Part shown: one piece after another, positions 6,690 through 14,300 of the stretch
Layout: every line of letters begins with the position of its first letter
Numbering within the stretch: position 1 is the first letter of the stretch
NCBI RefSeq assembly: GCF_009856825.1
Contig: NZ_WVTD01000007.1
Span: forward strand, 151,543 to 215,542
DNA length: 64,000 nucleotides
From: Novosphingobium silvae
Lineage (GTDB): Bacteria > Pseudomonadota > Alphaproteobacteria > Sphingomonadales > Sphingomonadaceae
Direction: 5' to 3'
Position numbers and translations under genes: made by a program
The notes under the pieces: generated by a model
The model's input: the letters and a program-made list of their open reading frames with translations, nothing else
What the model was told of the DNA's origin: nothing
Databases searched by the model: none

Positions 6690-7262
6690 TCAGCCGTGGG
6701 TTGTTTCCCTCTTGGCCTTCGCGGCCAAAGCCGTTGCAAGGGCTAGGTGACCTTGAGGATGCGCCGCATAGGGCTGTGGAAGCAGCATTTGAGATTGCAA
6801 TATGGTTTTCCATATGGATGCCGCAGAAGAGTTTCGGTCCAAACCTCCCGCGTTATCAGAAGCCCAAAGGCTGTAGGGCAGGGCAGTGACGGGGAATTCA
6901 TATGCGCGCCCATCATCATCGGTGACGCGATGAGTAGCCGCCTGATGCAAGGCATTCTCAGCCCACTCATTGAGTGATTTGCCCTCGATCTCCGCTGCGA
7001 TTGCCGCTTCGCGATGAACCTCAGGATTGAGGCGAAACATCACTTTGCCGCTGAAGGTCTTGTGCGGCTCTTTCCCAAGTTCCTCGCAAGACTCAAGGTA
7101 GTCATCGACAGCGGCGTGGAACATCGTCTCAAACTCGGCCACACCATCGGCCTCAAACATGATGATGTCTTGTATGCCGATGAGCCGCCCAACGAGCGCA
7201 CCATCTTCCGGGCTATATTCGACGCGGGTAGAATACCCCTTATAAGTCATCACATTCTTCAT
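6690..7262 (-). CDS. hicB: HicB-family antitoxin
   Basis: The first 60 residues (TYKGYSTRVEYSPEDGALVG and the acidic FHAAVDDYLESC stretch) are the HicB partial RNase H-like fold. They are followed by a ribbon-helix-helix segment (FRLNPEVHREAAIAAEIEGK, then SLNEWAENAL). This is the antitoxin and autorepressor of HicAB modules. The protein is 190 residues long, about 70 longer at the C-terminus than many relatives; the extension has no recognised motif. It overlaps hicA by four bases, so translation is probably coupled. Two TGCTAGCA palindromes at the promoter are likely operator sites for its RHH domain. Confidence 0.85.
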   Translation of the reverse strand: MKNVMTYKGYSTRVEYSPEDGALVGRLIGIQDIIMFEADGVAEFETMFHAAVDDYLESCEELGKEPHKTFSGKVMFRLNPEVHREAAIAAEIEGKSLNEWAENALHQAATHRVTDDDGRAYEFPVTALPYSLWASDNAGGLDRNSSAASIWKTILQSQMLLPQPYAAHPQGHLALATALAAKAKRETTHG

Positions 7263-7516
7263 GGCCGGTGTCCTAGTTGAATCAGATATTCACGGAATCC
7301 CCTGATCATATATGGTTTAGCTTCCTTGCCGGGGTGGGGGCGGTGGAAGCTTAGGTACTCCCCAGCGGGTCCAATGAATTTGACCCCGGACCCTTTGCCT
7401 TCCTTCACCGTCACGCCCAGCGAGACCAGCAAGCGTTCGATATCGGCAAAAACGATGGTGGCTGACGCGGGGTCAGTCCATATCGCTTCAAGCGTCTTTC
7501 TCTGCTTGCTGTTCAT
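7259..7516 (-). CDS. hicA: HicA-family toxin
   Basis: The 85-residue protein from the ATG at 7516 matches the double-stranded-RNA-binding-like fold of HicA mRNA interferases, in the variant starting MNSKQRKTLEAIW. In classical HicA a His in a GSH-like turn is catalytic. Here the turn reads KGSGVKF, without that His, while a later SFHRPHP retains two. Either the variant uses other residues or activity is reduced. It is the first gene of the operon, and the likely promoter puts the transcript start at the ATG, so the mRNA may be leaderless. Toxin activity is known for the family, not shown here. Confidence 0.8.
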   Translation of the reverse strand: MNSKQRKTLEAIWTDPASATIVFADIERLLVSLGVTVKEGKGSGVKFIGPAGEYLSFHRPHPGKEAKPYMIRGFREYLIQLGHRP

Positions 7517-7551
7517 GCTAGCATGATAAGACGTGCTAGCACCTTGTGCAA
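7516..7551 (-). promoter_or_regulatory. hicAB promoter with two TGCTAGCA operator palindromes
   Basis: On the minus strand TTGCAC (complement of 7546-7551), a 17-base spacer and TATCAT (complement of 7523-7528) make a good sigma-70 promoter. The palindrome TGCTAGCA occurs at 7516-7523 (overlapping the -10 and the start codon) and 7534-7541 (in the spacer), 18 bp centre to centre. This is a good arrangement for a dimeric RHH autorepressor. Confidence 0.65.
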
Positions 7552-7618
7552 GCCCCAAACAGAAAGGTTTTGAACTCCGACAGCCCGCGCCCCGGTGAAC
7601 GACAGATGCTAAATAACA

Positions 7619-7708
7619 ATGACCCCTCCGGTTGGTTTTGATTTGGGGCGCGGCACAAAATCTTGGCGGATAGGTGTCGCGGCCTACCCTTTTATGGCCT
7701 CACCCTAA
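7619..7708 (+). CDS. 29-residue micro-ORF directly before the endolysin
   Basis: The ATG at 7619 lies three bases after a TAAATA motif (7610-7615). The peptide (MTPPVGFDLGRGTKSWRIGV, then AAYPFMASP) ends in a TAA that is itself the start of the next TAAATA motif, which precedes the endolysin ATG. A regulatory or leader role for the lysis gene is possible. No homology is recognised and chance cannot be excluded. Confidence 0.35.
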   Translation: MTPPVGFDLGRGTKSWRIGVAAYPFMASP

Positions 7709-7715
7709 ATATGGG

Positions 7716-8348
7716 ATGACCCCCAAGCTCACCCCGGAAATCCTCAAGGCCGCATTCCCCCGCATCACCCCTGCCAACGCCAAGATGGTCGCGCAGAACG
7801 CGCCGAAAGCGATGGCGAAATTCAATATCACTGGCGTTCGTCGTGTTTCCGCATTTCTCGCCCAATGCGCCCATGAGTCCGCGTTGTTCACCGCGCGGGT
7901 CGAGAACCTCTGGTACAGTGCGCATGGCCTCCAACGGGTGTTCCCGAGGTATTTCCCGACCCGCGAACTGGCCGAAGCCTATGCCTATCAACCTTCACGG
8001 ATCGCGGCGCGCGTGTACGCAAATCGCATGGGGAACGGTGACGAGAAGTCCGGGCAGGGCTGGGTGCACCGGGGCTCCGGCTTCATCCAACTTACCGGCA
8101 AGGCCAACCAAACGGCGTTCGCCAAGGCGATGGGCAAGACCCTTGAGGAGACGGTCGAGTATCTGAAAACGGACGAGGGTGCTTTCATGTCGGCGGCATG
8201 GTTCTGGTCCACCACTCGTCTGAATGATCTCGCGGACGGTTGGCAGATTACGCTCATATCATCGAGGATCAACGGCAAGAACCCGGCCCATGGGCTGGCC
8301 GAGCGGAAAGCCTACTCCAACTCCCTCCTCAAGGCCTTTGCGATATGA
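7716..8348 (+). CDS. Endolysin, GH19 chitinase-like lysozyme
   Basis: The 210-residue product carries the glycoside hydrolase 19 fold used by many phage endolysins to cut the peptidoglycan glycan chain. FLAQCAHESALF contains the likely catalytic Glu near residue 54 and a second Glu lies near residue 63. WVHRGSGFIQLTGKAN is the typical GH19 signature. No signal peptide or transmembrane anchor is present, so release needs a holin. The ATG at 7716 is preferred because the TAAATA motif ends four bases upstream; an earlier in-frame GTG/ATG lacks support. The holin-like genes at 9383-9786 lie on the opposite strand. Confidence 0.88.
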   Translation: MTPKLTPEILKAAFPRITPANAKMVAQNAPKAMAKFNITGVRRVSAFLAQCAHESALFTARVENLWYSAHGLQRVFPRYFPTRELAEAYAYQPSRIAARVYANRMGNGDEKSGQGWVHRGSGFIQLTGKANQTAFAKAMGKTLEETVEYLKTDEGAFMSAAWFWSTTRLNDLADGWQITLISSRINGKNPAHGLAERKAYSNSLLKAFAI

Positions 8349-8583
8349 AGCCTCTGCTGATCCAGATCATGCAATGCCATGCCGCGTACATCGTCGCTGG
8401 AATTGCAATGGACATTGCTAAGGCGACCCAGACATCGGCCAGTCTGTCATTGGCACTCGGATCGCCATTGGCAACAGCGGTCTGGTAATCAGACCAAAGG
8501 AAACCAGCGCCTATCAAGAAAATCAGCGCGATGCTGATCATGGATATGATCAAGATTCGGTGCAGTCCACGACGGTAGTTCAT
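8329..8583 (-). CDS. Small two-helix membrane protein
   Basis: The 84-residue protein starts at the ATG at 8583, preceded by GAGGAATAC. It has two predicted membrane helices: ILIISMISIALIFLIGAGFL near residues 12-31, and VWVALAMSIAIPATMYAAWH near residues 54-73. Its 3' end overlaps the end of the endolysin gene by 20 bp on the other strand. Position beside the endolysin makes a lysis role (holin or antiholin) conceivable, but the sequence gives no family match. Confidence 0.6.
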   Translation of the reverse strand: MNYRRGLHRILIISMISIALIFLIGAGFLWSDYQTAVANGDPSANDRLADVWVALAMSIAIPATMYAAWHCMIWISRGFISQRP

Positions 8584-8730
8584 TGTATTCCTCAGGTAGT
8601 GACCGAATGAAGAATGCGACGTGTCAACGCGAATGGGCAAGCGAAACAAGAGCTACTTCGGGTGCAACTTGCTCAGGAAATGATGCGCAACACCGCGCCT
8701 GCCAATCAGCATTCGGCTAAATACAGGACC

Positions 8731-8892
8731 ATGAACGACACGATAGAGGCGTTGCGCGCTGCCCTAGAGCGCGCTGAGGCTGCCGGGGATAGTATGGGGG
8801 CCTCCCGTAGTGCATTGGCGCTCTCAGCCGCCCTGATGGTTCGAGAGGCCGTCTCGGTGGTAGCCGTGCTGAAAGGCCAACGTCGCCCGTGA
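8731..8892 (+). CDS. 53-residue helical protein of unknown function
   Basis: The ATG at 8731 follows a TAAATA motif (8718-8723) by seven bases, with AGGACC between as a weak ribosome site. The peptide (MNDTIEALRAALERAEAAGD ...) is mostly Ala/Glu/Arg and likely forms a long amphipathic helix or coiled coil. No family is recognised. Confidence 0.5.
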   Translation: MNDTIEALRAALERAEAAGDSMGASRSALALSAALMVREAVSVVAVLKGQRRP

Positions 8893-9019
8893 CGCTCGAC
8901 GATGATGCTTAGGCCGATCCCCGGAACCAGACGGTCAGGCTTGCAACATTTTAATCGGCAAAGCGGACCAGCGGGAAGCGCCCCATTGCCGCCATAGCTT
9001 CAATTGCTAAAGTCGGACA

Positions 9020-9331
9020 ATGTCTTTGGAGATTGCTGCCCTCATCGCTCTTTTCGGCGTTCCGATCTATGATCGGCTACTCACCTCTCATGTCGCGTCA
9101 TTCATGCGCAGTTTCAACTACCGCTACAGACCGTTCACTGGACTTAGGTGGTTGAGTTACATCGCACTTTTGATCGGAACCTTCGTCACGTTCCTAATGG
9201 CCGAGCCACCTGAAGAGAGAATATGGGTGGGTTTGCCGTGGTTGGGTGCGATGCTCTTTCATGGTGTTGTGGTCATGATAGACATATTTCGGCAGCGGGC
9301 TGACGCGGCTGTGCGATCAGACGACAACTAA
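9020..9331 (+). CDS. Small integral membrane protein
   Basis: The 103-residue protein has three likely membrane segments: residues 2-17 (LEIAALIALFGVPIY), about 45-60 (LSYIALLIGTFVTFLM) and about 70-88 (GLPWLGAMLFHGVVVMIDIF). Its C-terminus is charged (RQRADAAVRSDDN). Upstream sequence reads TTGCTAAAGTCGGACA, a relaxed form of the TAAATA motif. It lies within the lysis region on the endolysin strand. A holin-like role is possible by place and shape, not by homology. Confidence 0.55.
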   Translation: MSLEIAALIALFGVPIYDRLLTSHVASFMRSFNYRYRPFTGLRWLSYIALLIGTFVTFLMAEPPEERIWVGLPWLGAMLFHGVVVMIDIFRQRADAAVRSDDN

Positions 9332-9382
9332 CCACCCCTTCCGGCCATCAAGCGACAGCAAGCCGGTGTTCGGAAGCGAACG

Positions 9383-9577
9383 CTAGCCGCCTTCTCTGGC
9401 CGCCCTTGAAGCCTTCTCAGCGCGCTTCGCCATGACTTTATCCAAGAGTTGCCAGCTAAACCATATGAACGCGGGCAGGGCCATGACGACGGTGGCAACC
9501 GTTGAGGTCGTCACCGCGACCCCCACTACCGGAAGGCACACGGTGCTGACATCGCAAACTGCCTTGGCGTCGATCAC
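9383..9577 (-). CDS. Holin-like small membrane protein
   Basis: The 64-residue product starts with GTG overlapping the stop of the upstream gene (GTGA). It has one long hydrophobic region (PVVGVAVTTSTVATVVMALP, then AFIWFSW) and a strongly basic tail (KVMAKRAEKASRAAREGG), the usual build of phage holins. It is the last gene of the late minus-strand operon, next to a second small membrane protein. Confidence 0.55.
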   Translation of the reverse strand: MIDAKAVCDVSTVCLPVVGVAVTTSTVATVVMALPAFIWFSWQLLDKVMAKRAEKASRAAREGG

Positions 9578-9786
9578 TGGTCAGCCTCAGGGCGGGCACC
9601 CGTCCAAGCACCGCCAACGCCGCCGATGACGATTTCAATGGCAAGCGCGATCTGGTCGGCGTCGAGCGCCCAACCGAGTAGGTGGGTCGTACCAAGCGCC
9701 GCGATCACCGCGACAAAACGACGGTGTGCGGCATCACCAAGGTAGGTGATGGCAGATTTCGAGAGGGATTTCAGTGTCGAGGTCAT
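9574..9786 (-). CDS. Phage holin-like protein
   Basis: The 70-residue protein has hydrophobic helices at about residues 23-40 (RFVAVIAALGTTHLLGWAL) and 44-62 (DQIALAIEIVIGGVGGAW). It resembles phage holin or holin-accessory proteins found beside lysis genes. The start at 9786 follows a TAAATA motif by four bases, and the motif's TAA is also the stop of the upstream gene. With the overlapping gene at 9383-9577 it could form a holin/antiholin pair for the GH19 endolysin. Confidence 0.55.
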   Translation of the reverse strand: MTSTLKSLSKSAITYLGDAAHRRFVAVIAALGTTHLLGWALDADQIALAIEIVIGGVGGAWTGARPEADQ

Positions 9787-9793
9787 CCCCTAT

Positions 9794-10303
9794 TTAGCCA
9801 GCAGAGGAATCCATCTTCATCGTGATGAGGCGGAAATTCGACCGGCAGCACATGTATGCGAGCGTGTAGTGCTCAGGCGTGAGGTCTAATTCGAGGGTGT
9901 CGTACCACAGAGAATCCTTCATTGATTTCTCAAAAGTCCTTGGGTTGTGCCCAGCGGTGAAGACACGGGTCGCCCACACAACTTCCTTGGTCGCAACAAG
10001 GACGTGAGTGTCGCTCCACGATGGCAGTATGGTCTCACGGCATAAGTTGGCCATCAACTCGTGACGCCCGTCAGTGGCTATAGCCCAGTTCAGCCCACCG
10101 GGCGGCTCTCCTGCATGAGGCGCTAGAATTCCACGAGGCCATGGCTCTAAAGACGGAAAAGCTATCCCTGCGCGTTTACAGTACGAGGCAAGCCAAGCTT
10201 CTGTGCACACGACGTCAGTGTCGTTCGCGCGACCATTCCGCCAAGGTGGCAGGAAACCTCCGTGCACCGCTGCGCGAGACCCGATGAGCACGGGCATCGT
10301 CAT
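9794..10303 (-). CDS. Phage tail-tip region protein of unknown function
   Basis: The 169-residue protein (start MTMPVLIGSR) overlaps the upstream gene by four bases (ATGA), so it is probably translationally coupled. Sequence is mixed alpha/beta with several Trp and Cys residues and no recognised motif. Its place after two short tip proteins and before the holin-like genes suggests a tip, fibre-assembly or host-range accessory protein. Confidence 0.6.
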   Translation of the reverse strand: MTMPVLIGSRAAVHGGFLPPWRNGRANDTDVVCTEAWLASYCKRAGIAFPSLEPWPRGILAPHAGEPPGGLNWAIATDGRHELMANLCRETILPSWSDTHVLVATKEVVWATRVFTAGHNPRTFEKSMKDSLWYDTLELDLTPEHYTLAYMCCRSNFRLITMKMDSSAG

Positions 10304-11034
10304 AAGTTGGTGAGGTCCACGATCCACATGGGAGAAGGCTGTCCCGAACTGTCGTCCCATCCATACGTCTTGCCGGTGCCCGCTGTCTCATGGTCGATGT
10401 AATCCACCGTGGAGCCGGTCCATTTCAACGCTCCGATCCAGTTCAAACGCACAAAGGTAACCTGCCCCGATAGGGAGTCGCCTCGCTCTTCGATACGCGA
10501 CGACCAAAATGGTCCAATTCCCATGTTTCCGAATTTTCGTGAGCCATCGTAGCTTTGTGGGTAAGCGCCATTGCCGCCGTTGGCACCTTGGTTGGATGTA
10601 TAATCCGACGCCATCGCGTGTAGCTTAAGCGTGGGGTATATGTCGCTCATCAGCAATTCGGCACTCGCGCTTGATATCTCCAGCCCAAAACCGCTTCCGC
10701 GCCCAAGGCCGCTGACCTTGTCGAAAATGAACCACTCCACGGAAGGGCCGACCTCCGAATGGATCGTGTAGAGCGTCCACGTCCATGTGTTGCCCGATTT
10801 CTGCACCGACCAGATGCCTGCGTAACAGTTGTTTGCGCGTATCACCATTTTTGGGGCGTTGCCTGAATTGTGACTGATGTTGACCGATTGCCACCCTACG
10901 TTAGCCTGAGTGTTCGACGATCCGGCCCCCGCAGCCGGGTACCATACGCCTTTATTTACCAACGACGGGTTGGGATTCGATCCGTCGATCTGAAGCGTGT
11001 TGAAGTCGTTGAGGATGTTGATGCCGAACGCCAT
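10300..11034 (-). CDS. Phage tail-tip/fibre-associated protein
   Basis: The ATG at 11034 overlaps the preceding stop (TGATG), which decides the start over upstream in-frame codons. The 244-residue protein begins MAFGINILNDFNTLQIDG, like many small tip proteins of siphoviruses that begin by describing a 'field' strand. It is rich in Ser, Gly, Trp and Asn (SNTQANVGWQSVNISHNSG), as expected for a beta-rich receptor-contact protein. Homology cannot be assigned from sequence alone. Confidence 0.6.
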   Translation of the reverse strand: MAFGINILNDFNTLQIDGSNPNPSLVNKGVWYPAAGAGSSNTQANVGWQSVNISHNSGNAPKMVIRANNCYAGIWSVQKSGNTWTWTLYTIHSEVGPSVEWFIFDKVSGLGRGSGFGLEISSASAELLMSDIYPTLKLHAMASDYTSNQGANGGNGAYPQSYDGSRKFGNMGIGPFWSSRIEERGDSLSGQVTFVRLNWIGALKWTGSTVDYIDHETAGTGKTYGWDDSSGQPSPMWIVDLTNL

Positions 11035-11366
11035 CAGCGATAGCCCCATGTTATCATCGACTGGACATTCGACGGGCACTTATCGATGCGGTACCGATAT
11101 TGAGAGGCGCTCAACACCTGCGCGCCACCATTCCAATCCTCTGGGTTCGCGAGCGCTCCAACGCATACTACCTCTACCCATAGCGTGCTGCCTGCCGGGA
11201 CGCCGCCGACGTCGATTGTCCGCCACGCCTGTGCCGCCCCGAATACCGCGCCGTTACGAGTGTCACCGGGGCCAACAATTGATGTCCCAAGAATGGTAGC
11301 CGTGCGATGGGAGGTGTCCAGAATGACACCTCCTGATGAATTCATAAGTTGTAGTCCATGAGCCAT
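11034..11366 (-). CDS. Small phage tail-tip protein
   Basis: The 110-residue protein begins MAHGLQLMNSSGGVILDTSH, a start style shared with short tail proteins found just after J-like fibres. The rest is beta-rich. It lies 12 bases after the giant fibre gene and overlaps the next gene at TGATG, so the three tip genes form one unit. Confidence 0.6.
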   Translation of the reverse strand: MAHGLQLMNSSGGVILDTSHRTATILGTSIVGPGDTRNGAVFGAAQAWRTIDVGGVPAGSTLWVEVVCVGALANPEDWNGGAQVLSASQYRYRIDKCPSNVQSMITWGYR

Positions 11367-11377
11367 AGACTTACTTA

Positions 11378-14300
11378 TTATTTGCTCAAATCGCCCAGCT
11401 TCACCCTCAAGACGTTGCTTGCGTCAAACACCTTGATCACGTTATCGCTGATCTCCACGCGTTGGCCTGACGAGGCAGTGCGCAGGGTGCCGATGTTGGC
11501 CGTGATCGCACTGATGTTGGGGGTCACGATGTTGGCCCCGTCGATGACCGTCACCGATCCCGGCGTCCAAGACATGAGCGTTGTCGCAGCGGGTGACGTC
11601 TCAGCGAACATCGCCTTGGCCATGAACAGATAGCTGTCGCTTTGCCCGCTCTTGGTGTTGTACTTACGGGTCATGATCCGGACAAAGCGGCAGTTTGCAG
11701 GCATTGTTGCGCGAACCCAGATGCGCTTGTATCCCCCCAGATGAGTGCCGCCAGCAGCCTCTTCATCGTTGGTGGCGTTTGCATCGCCGCCGACATAACC
11801 GATGTGATTCCAATTGGGATCAAGCAACTGTAGGTAAACCTGAGCGCGACACCTGTGCGCCCCGGTATAGATGGAATACTCGTATGTGCGACCCGGCTCC
11901 ACATCGAATTCACGGGCTCCGCCGTTGGCTTGTGCCATTGGACGGACGTAGAAGCAGTCGCTGTAGCCGCTCCCGTACTGAGTTCCGTTCACCTGACGCA
12001 GACACCACGTCGAGCGATCCGGGAGATTCCAAGCGTCACCAACCGCGCCACCGCCATACGAAAACTGGGAAGAACCAAGCAGCCACTCGCCCTTACCGTT
12101 CTTTTCGAAATGAGCGCCGCCAGCACTGTCGTTAATGTCCATAAACGAATTCGGGTTTACATTCTGGCCAGCCCCCAACAGGAGGTTGCCGCCCATACCG
12201 ATAGTCAGCTTGTCGGCAGAGATCGCGCCCGCTGCAATCTGCGCGGAGCTTATGCTGTTCGCGATGATCTTATCAGCAGCAAGGGTACCGGCTTGGATTC
12301 GGTCACCGTTGATGGTGTTCGCGGTCATCCGGTCGGTGGTGATCGTGCCCGCAATGATCTTGGACGCGTTCAACGTGTTTGCGGTTATGCGGTCGCCATT
12401 GATGGTGTTGGCCGTCATCTGCGTGGTAGTGATTGACCCCGCGACGATCTTGGACGCGTTCAAGGTTCCGGCAGTGATGCGGTCGCCATTGATCGTGTTG
12501 GCCGTCATCTTGTCGGTCGTCACGGCCCCAGACTGGATTTTCTCCGCCGTCACAGCGCCTGCATCGAGCTTGCTCGTCTGGATGGCGTTTGCCGCGATGA
12601 GGTTGCCTGTGATCGTGCCATCGACGATCATCGTGCCGCCTGCCGCTTCGCGGAGCGTTACGCCGCCCACATCGATGAACCCGGTGAAGGCAGTACCCGA
12701 AGGCGTTTCCCAAAAGATGCGGATGCTAACGGCTGCGCTGTTGGTCGTAACCTTGGCCCGCTGGAGAATGGTCGATTGATCGCCTGCGGCAAATGTCATG
12801 GCCAGCACAGTTGACGTGTTCGCGCCCGCCGCGTTGAAATATTGGACATAGACATTCACAGCCCGGTTTGAGCCGTTTGTGCAGCCGATCCCGACCTCAT
12901 ACGTGGTAGAGGGTTTGCAATAGATGCTGGGCGCGATGACCTGAGTGGTCTCCGTTCCCCGGTATCCATCGTTGCTATTGCCTGACCAAAGCTGCCAGAA
13001 ACCCTTGCTGCCGCCCACTCGCCCGATCAGCGATTTGTCGGGGGCCGGTATCATCTCCCACCCGACGTTATACGCATTGCTCGCGTTCACGGGTGTCACC
13101 CGTCCAGTCTCGGCAAACGTGCCCTGAGACGGCCCCTTCCACCAGTTGATGTCCTGACAGTAGGGATCGGGGAACAGGTTCTCACCTGAAATCTGGAGCT
13201 TTGAGGCCGAGGTCGTGTTGGCTGCGATCTCGTTACCTGTGATCGTGCCGCCAGCGATCTTAGCCGCCGTTATGGAATTCGCGGCCATGTGGTTGGTCGT
13301 GATCGAGCCATCGACAATGAGGTTCGCACCATTTTTGCGATAGATGCGGATTTGGCCGATGTAAAAATTGCCCGCCGTGTTGGACGCATAAAATTGCAAA
13401 CGACCTTGGGTGGAGTTTGCCGGGGCAGTCGCGTTCACGGTTGCGCGGGTCCATGTTGTGGCGGCACTGGAGACGCCAACCGTGGCCGTGCTCGTCTGCG
13501 ACCCATCAGGCCGCTCCCAACGAATTTGCACGTCGGCGCGCCCCGCTGCGCCTTCGGCAGCACGAGCGACAATCTCAAAGTAGACCTGTTCACCGGCCTC
13601 AACGCCGAACGTCGAATTGGCCAGTGCGACCCATCCAGCAGAAGCGGCAGGCGTCACAACCAACACGTTGGCCTTACCCGCATAAGCGTTGGCCGCATCG
13701 GCGGCGATGGCAACCCTCCCGGAGGTAGGGAAGCCCTGTGCTGTGATCAGGTCGCCGTTTGGTGCCAAGTTGGTCAAGTCAGCGAGCGATAGTTCACGAG
13801 CCGTGATCGAGTTGGCCGCAATCTTGTCAGCCGTCAGGGTGTTTGCAGCGATGCGGTCACCGTTGATCGACCCTGCCACCATGTGGTTGGTCTGGATCGA
13901 ACCCGCCGCGATTTTGCCGCTGTTGACCGCGTTGGCCGTGATGTGGTCAGTCTCCACTGCACCGGCTTTGAGCTTCGCTGCGAGAGTAGCATTGCCCGCC
14001 CCGTCCACGACAAGGGCCTTTTGAAAGACGTTGCCCGTAGCGCTGGTGGCGAGGACGATCTCGCCCGCTGCCATGGTGATGTTCGCGGTTCCCGCGTTGT
14101 CCACACGGGCGCTAATGATCGCTTGACCCGTCCCCGCGTTCGCGACCGTCTGCCAATATGCGGACGTCTTACCCTCAAGGGCGGTGATCGACCCGGCTTG
14201 CGTCGTAACGGACGCTTCAGCGAAATTCTCAGGCCGCACCGAAACGCGGTAGACGTTAAGCGTCTTAGCGGTGGATGCTCCGAAATTGAGCCATTGCGAC

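Noticed and set aside
12200..12619. Regular repeats considered as a CRISPR array
   Set aside because: The repeats are contiguous and coding (ten-residue periods), with no unique spacers.
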